Below are positions 63,108-64,000 of a stretch of DNA of 64,000 bases, one piece after another; the first letter of the stretch is position 1, and each line of letters opens with the position of its first letter. Source of the DNA: Fratercula arctica (lineage: Eukaryota; Chordata; Aves; Charadriiformes; Alcidae); the NCBI GenBank assembly GCA_947846985.1, contig CANTUZ010000002.1:131402889-131466888 (forward strand), given 5' to 3'. Below the pieces are notes generated by a model that made no database searches, was not told where the DNA came from, and saw only the letters and a program-made list of their open reading frames with translations. The position numbers and the translations under genes are program-made.

Positions 63108-63804
63108 CAAGTGGACTGAGGAGAAGGGTTTTGCAGTGTTGGTGGATGAGAAGCTCAACATGTGCTGGTAATGTGAGCTCGCAGCCCAGAAAGCCAACTG
63201 CATCCTGGGCTGCATCAAAAGAAGCATGGTCAGCAGGTCAAGGGATGTGATTCTGCCCCTCTACTCCACTCTGGTGAGACCTCACCTGGAGTACTGTGTC
63301 CAGCTTTGGAGTCCTCAGCACAAGAAGGACATGGACCTGTTGGAGCAAGTCCAGAGGAGGGCCACGAAGATGATCAGAGGGCCGGAGCACCTCTGCTATG
63401 AGGACAGGCTGAGAGAGTTGGGGTTGTTCAGCCTGGAGAAGAGAAGGCTCCGGGGAGACTGTAGCAGCCTTCCAGTACCTAAAGGGGGCCTACAGGAAAG
63501 ATGGGGAGGGACTCTTTATCAGGGAGTGTAGTGATAGGATGAGGGGTAATGATTTTAAACTGAAAGGGGGTAGATTTAGATTAGATATTAGGATGAAATT
63601 ATTTCCTCTGGGGGTGGTGAGACTTTGGAACAGGATGCCCAGGGAAGCTGTGGATGCCCCATCCCTGGAGTGTTCAAGACCAGGTTGGATGGGGCTTTGA
63701 GTAACCTGGTCTAGTGGGAGGTGTCCCTGCTTGTGGCAGGGGGGTTGGAACTGGATGATCCTGAAGGTCCCTTCCAACTCAAACCATTCTATGATTCTAT
63801 GATT
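63108..63804 (+). mobile_element. Young CR1 LINE 3' fragment, plus strand
   Basis: It starts within the EKDLGVLVDEKLNM region (gaggagaagggttttgcagtgttggtgg) and runs to two ATTCTATG units at 63786-63804. Frame 63226-63531 carries [31 protein letters not shown] and [16 protein letters not shown], matching the minus-strand copy at 38118-38875 residue for residue over about 74 positions. A small deletion after ggctccggggagac breaks the frame. The 3' UTR (gtgtccctgcttgtggcagg, tggaactggatgatcctga) is complete. Confidence 0.95.
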
Positions 63805-64000
63805 TCAGCCAGGAAGTATCTTTAGCCCCATGCCAAGCCAACTTTTTTGTCCTCCCTCCTTGGCATGACATTTAGAGTGCAGTTTCCTTCAGGTCCCCTA
63901 AAGCTTGTAGGTGTCATTGAAGAGCAAAAAGAGTTTCCAGTGCTGATCTTGGATTGCTCTGAATGCCAGTCCCTGGCTTTGGGGCAGGGTCTACTGAAAG
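63805..64000. other. Unique flank after CR1
   Basis: No feature seen in the last ~200 bases. Confidence 0.5.

Noticed and set aside
1..64000. CRISPR arrays, bacterial operons, tRNA or rRNA genes
   Set aside because: No regularly spaced repeats of CRISPR type, no Shine-Dalgarno-led gene series and no cloverleaf or rRNA core sequences were seen. The CR1 content indicates a bird nuclear genome.

Overview
The window looks like avian nuclear DNA: AT-rich, with no operon structure or dense coding. The diagnosis rests on at least eight fragments of the CR1 (chicken repeat 1) LINE. Several end in the 3' signature of short ATTCTATG/ATTCTGTG-type repeats. Endogenous-retrovirus repeats of types common in bird genomes are also present. 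No complete protein-coding gene can be named from the sequence. Almost all long open frames are either CR1 reverse-transcriptase (ORF2) remains or artefacts of simple repeats.

Layout. 1-2749: unique sequence. 2750-4104: the longest CR1 copy, plus strand, with a frameshift and a damaged catalytic box. 4105-9138: unique. 9139-9803: CR1, plus. 9804-14499: unique, with an AT/GT microsatellite at the end. 14500-15856: CR1, minus, then a GC-richer stretch closed by a T25 run. 16329-22111: unique. 22112-24463: four possible exons in compatible phase on the plus strand (unidentified, tentative), with an older-type CR1 fragment in the second intron. 26985-27690: an ERV-derived repeat containing five to six degenerate units of 41-49 bp. 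28838-29544: another CR1, abutted by an LTR-like/leader region (29545-31020) with internal duplications. 31020-38117: mostly unique. 38118-38875: young CR1, minus, lacking its 3' end. 38876-47193: unique, with one possible minus-strand terminal exon. 47194-47739: probable minus-strand LTR. 48085-48448: short CR1, minus. 49549-50064: solo LTR flanked by a perfect 5-bp target-site duplication. 50070-57394: unique, with one possible minus-strand terminal exon. 57395-57965: A25 run and a long GAAA/GGAA purine tract. 59061-59131: a near-perfect hairpin. 63108-63804: CR1, plus, about 98% identical over roughly 290 nt to the copy at 38118-38875.

The window therefore reads as a gene-poor region or the inside of a large intron that has collected retroelements at different times. 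I see no convincing new functional system. The items most worth checking are the four-exon chain at 22.1-24.5 kb, the inverted young CR1 pair, the duplicated LTR/leader structure at 29.5-31.0 kb, and the hairpin at 59.1 kb.
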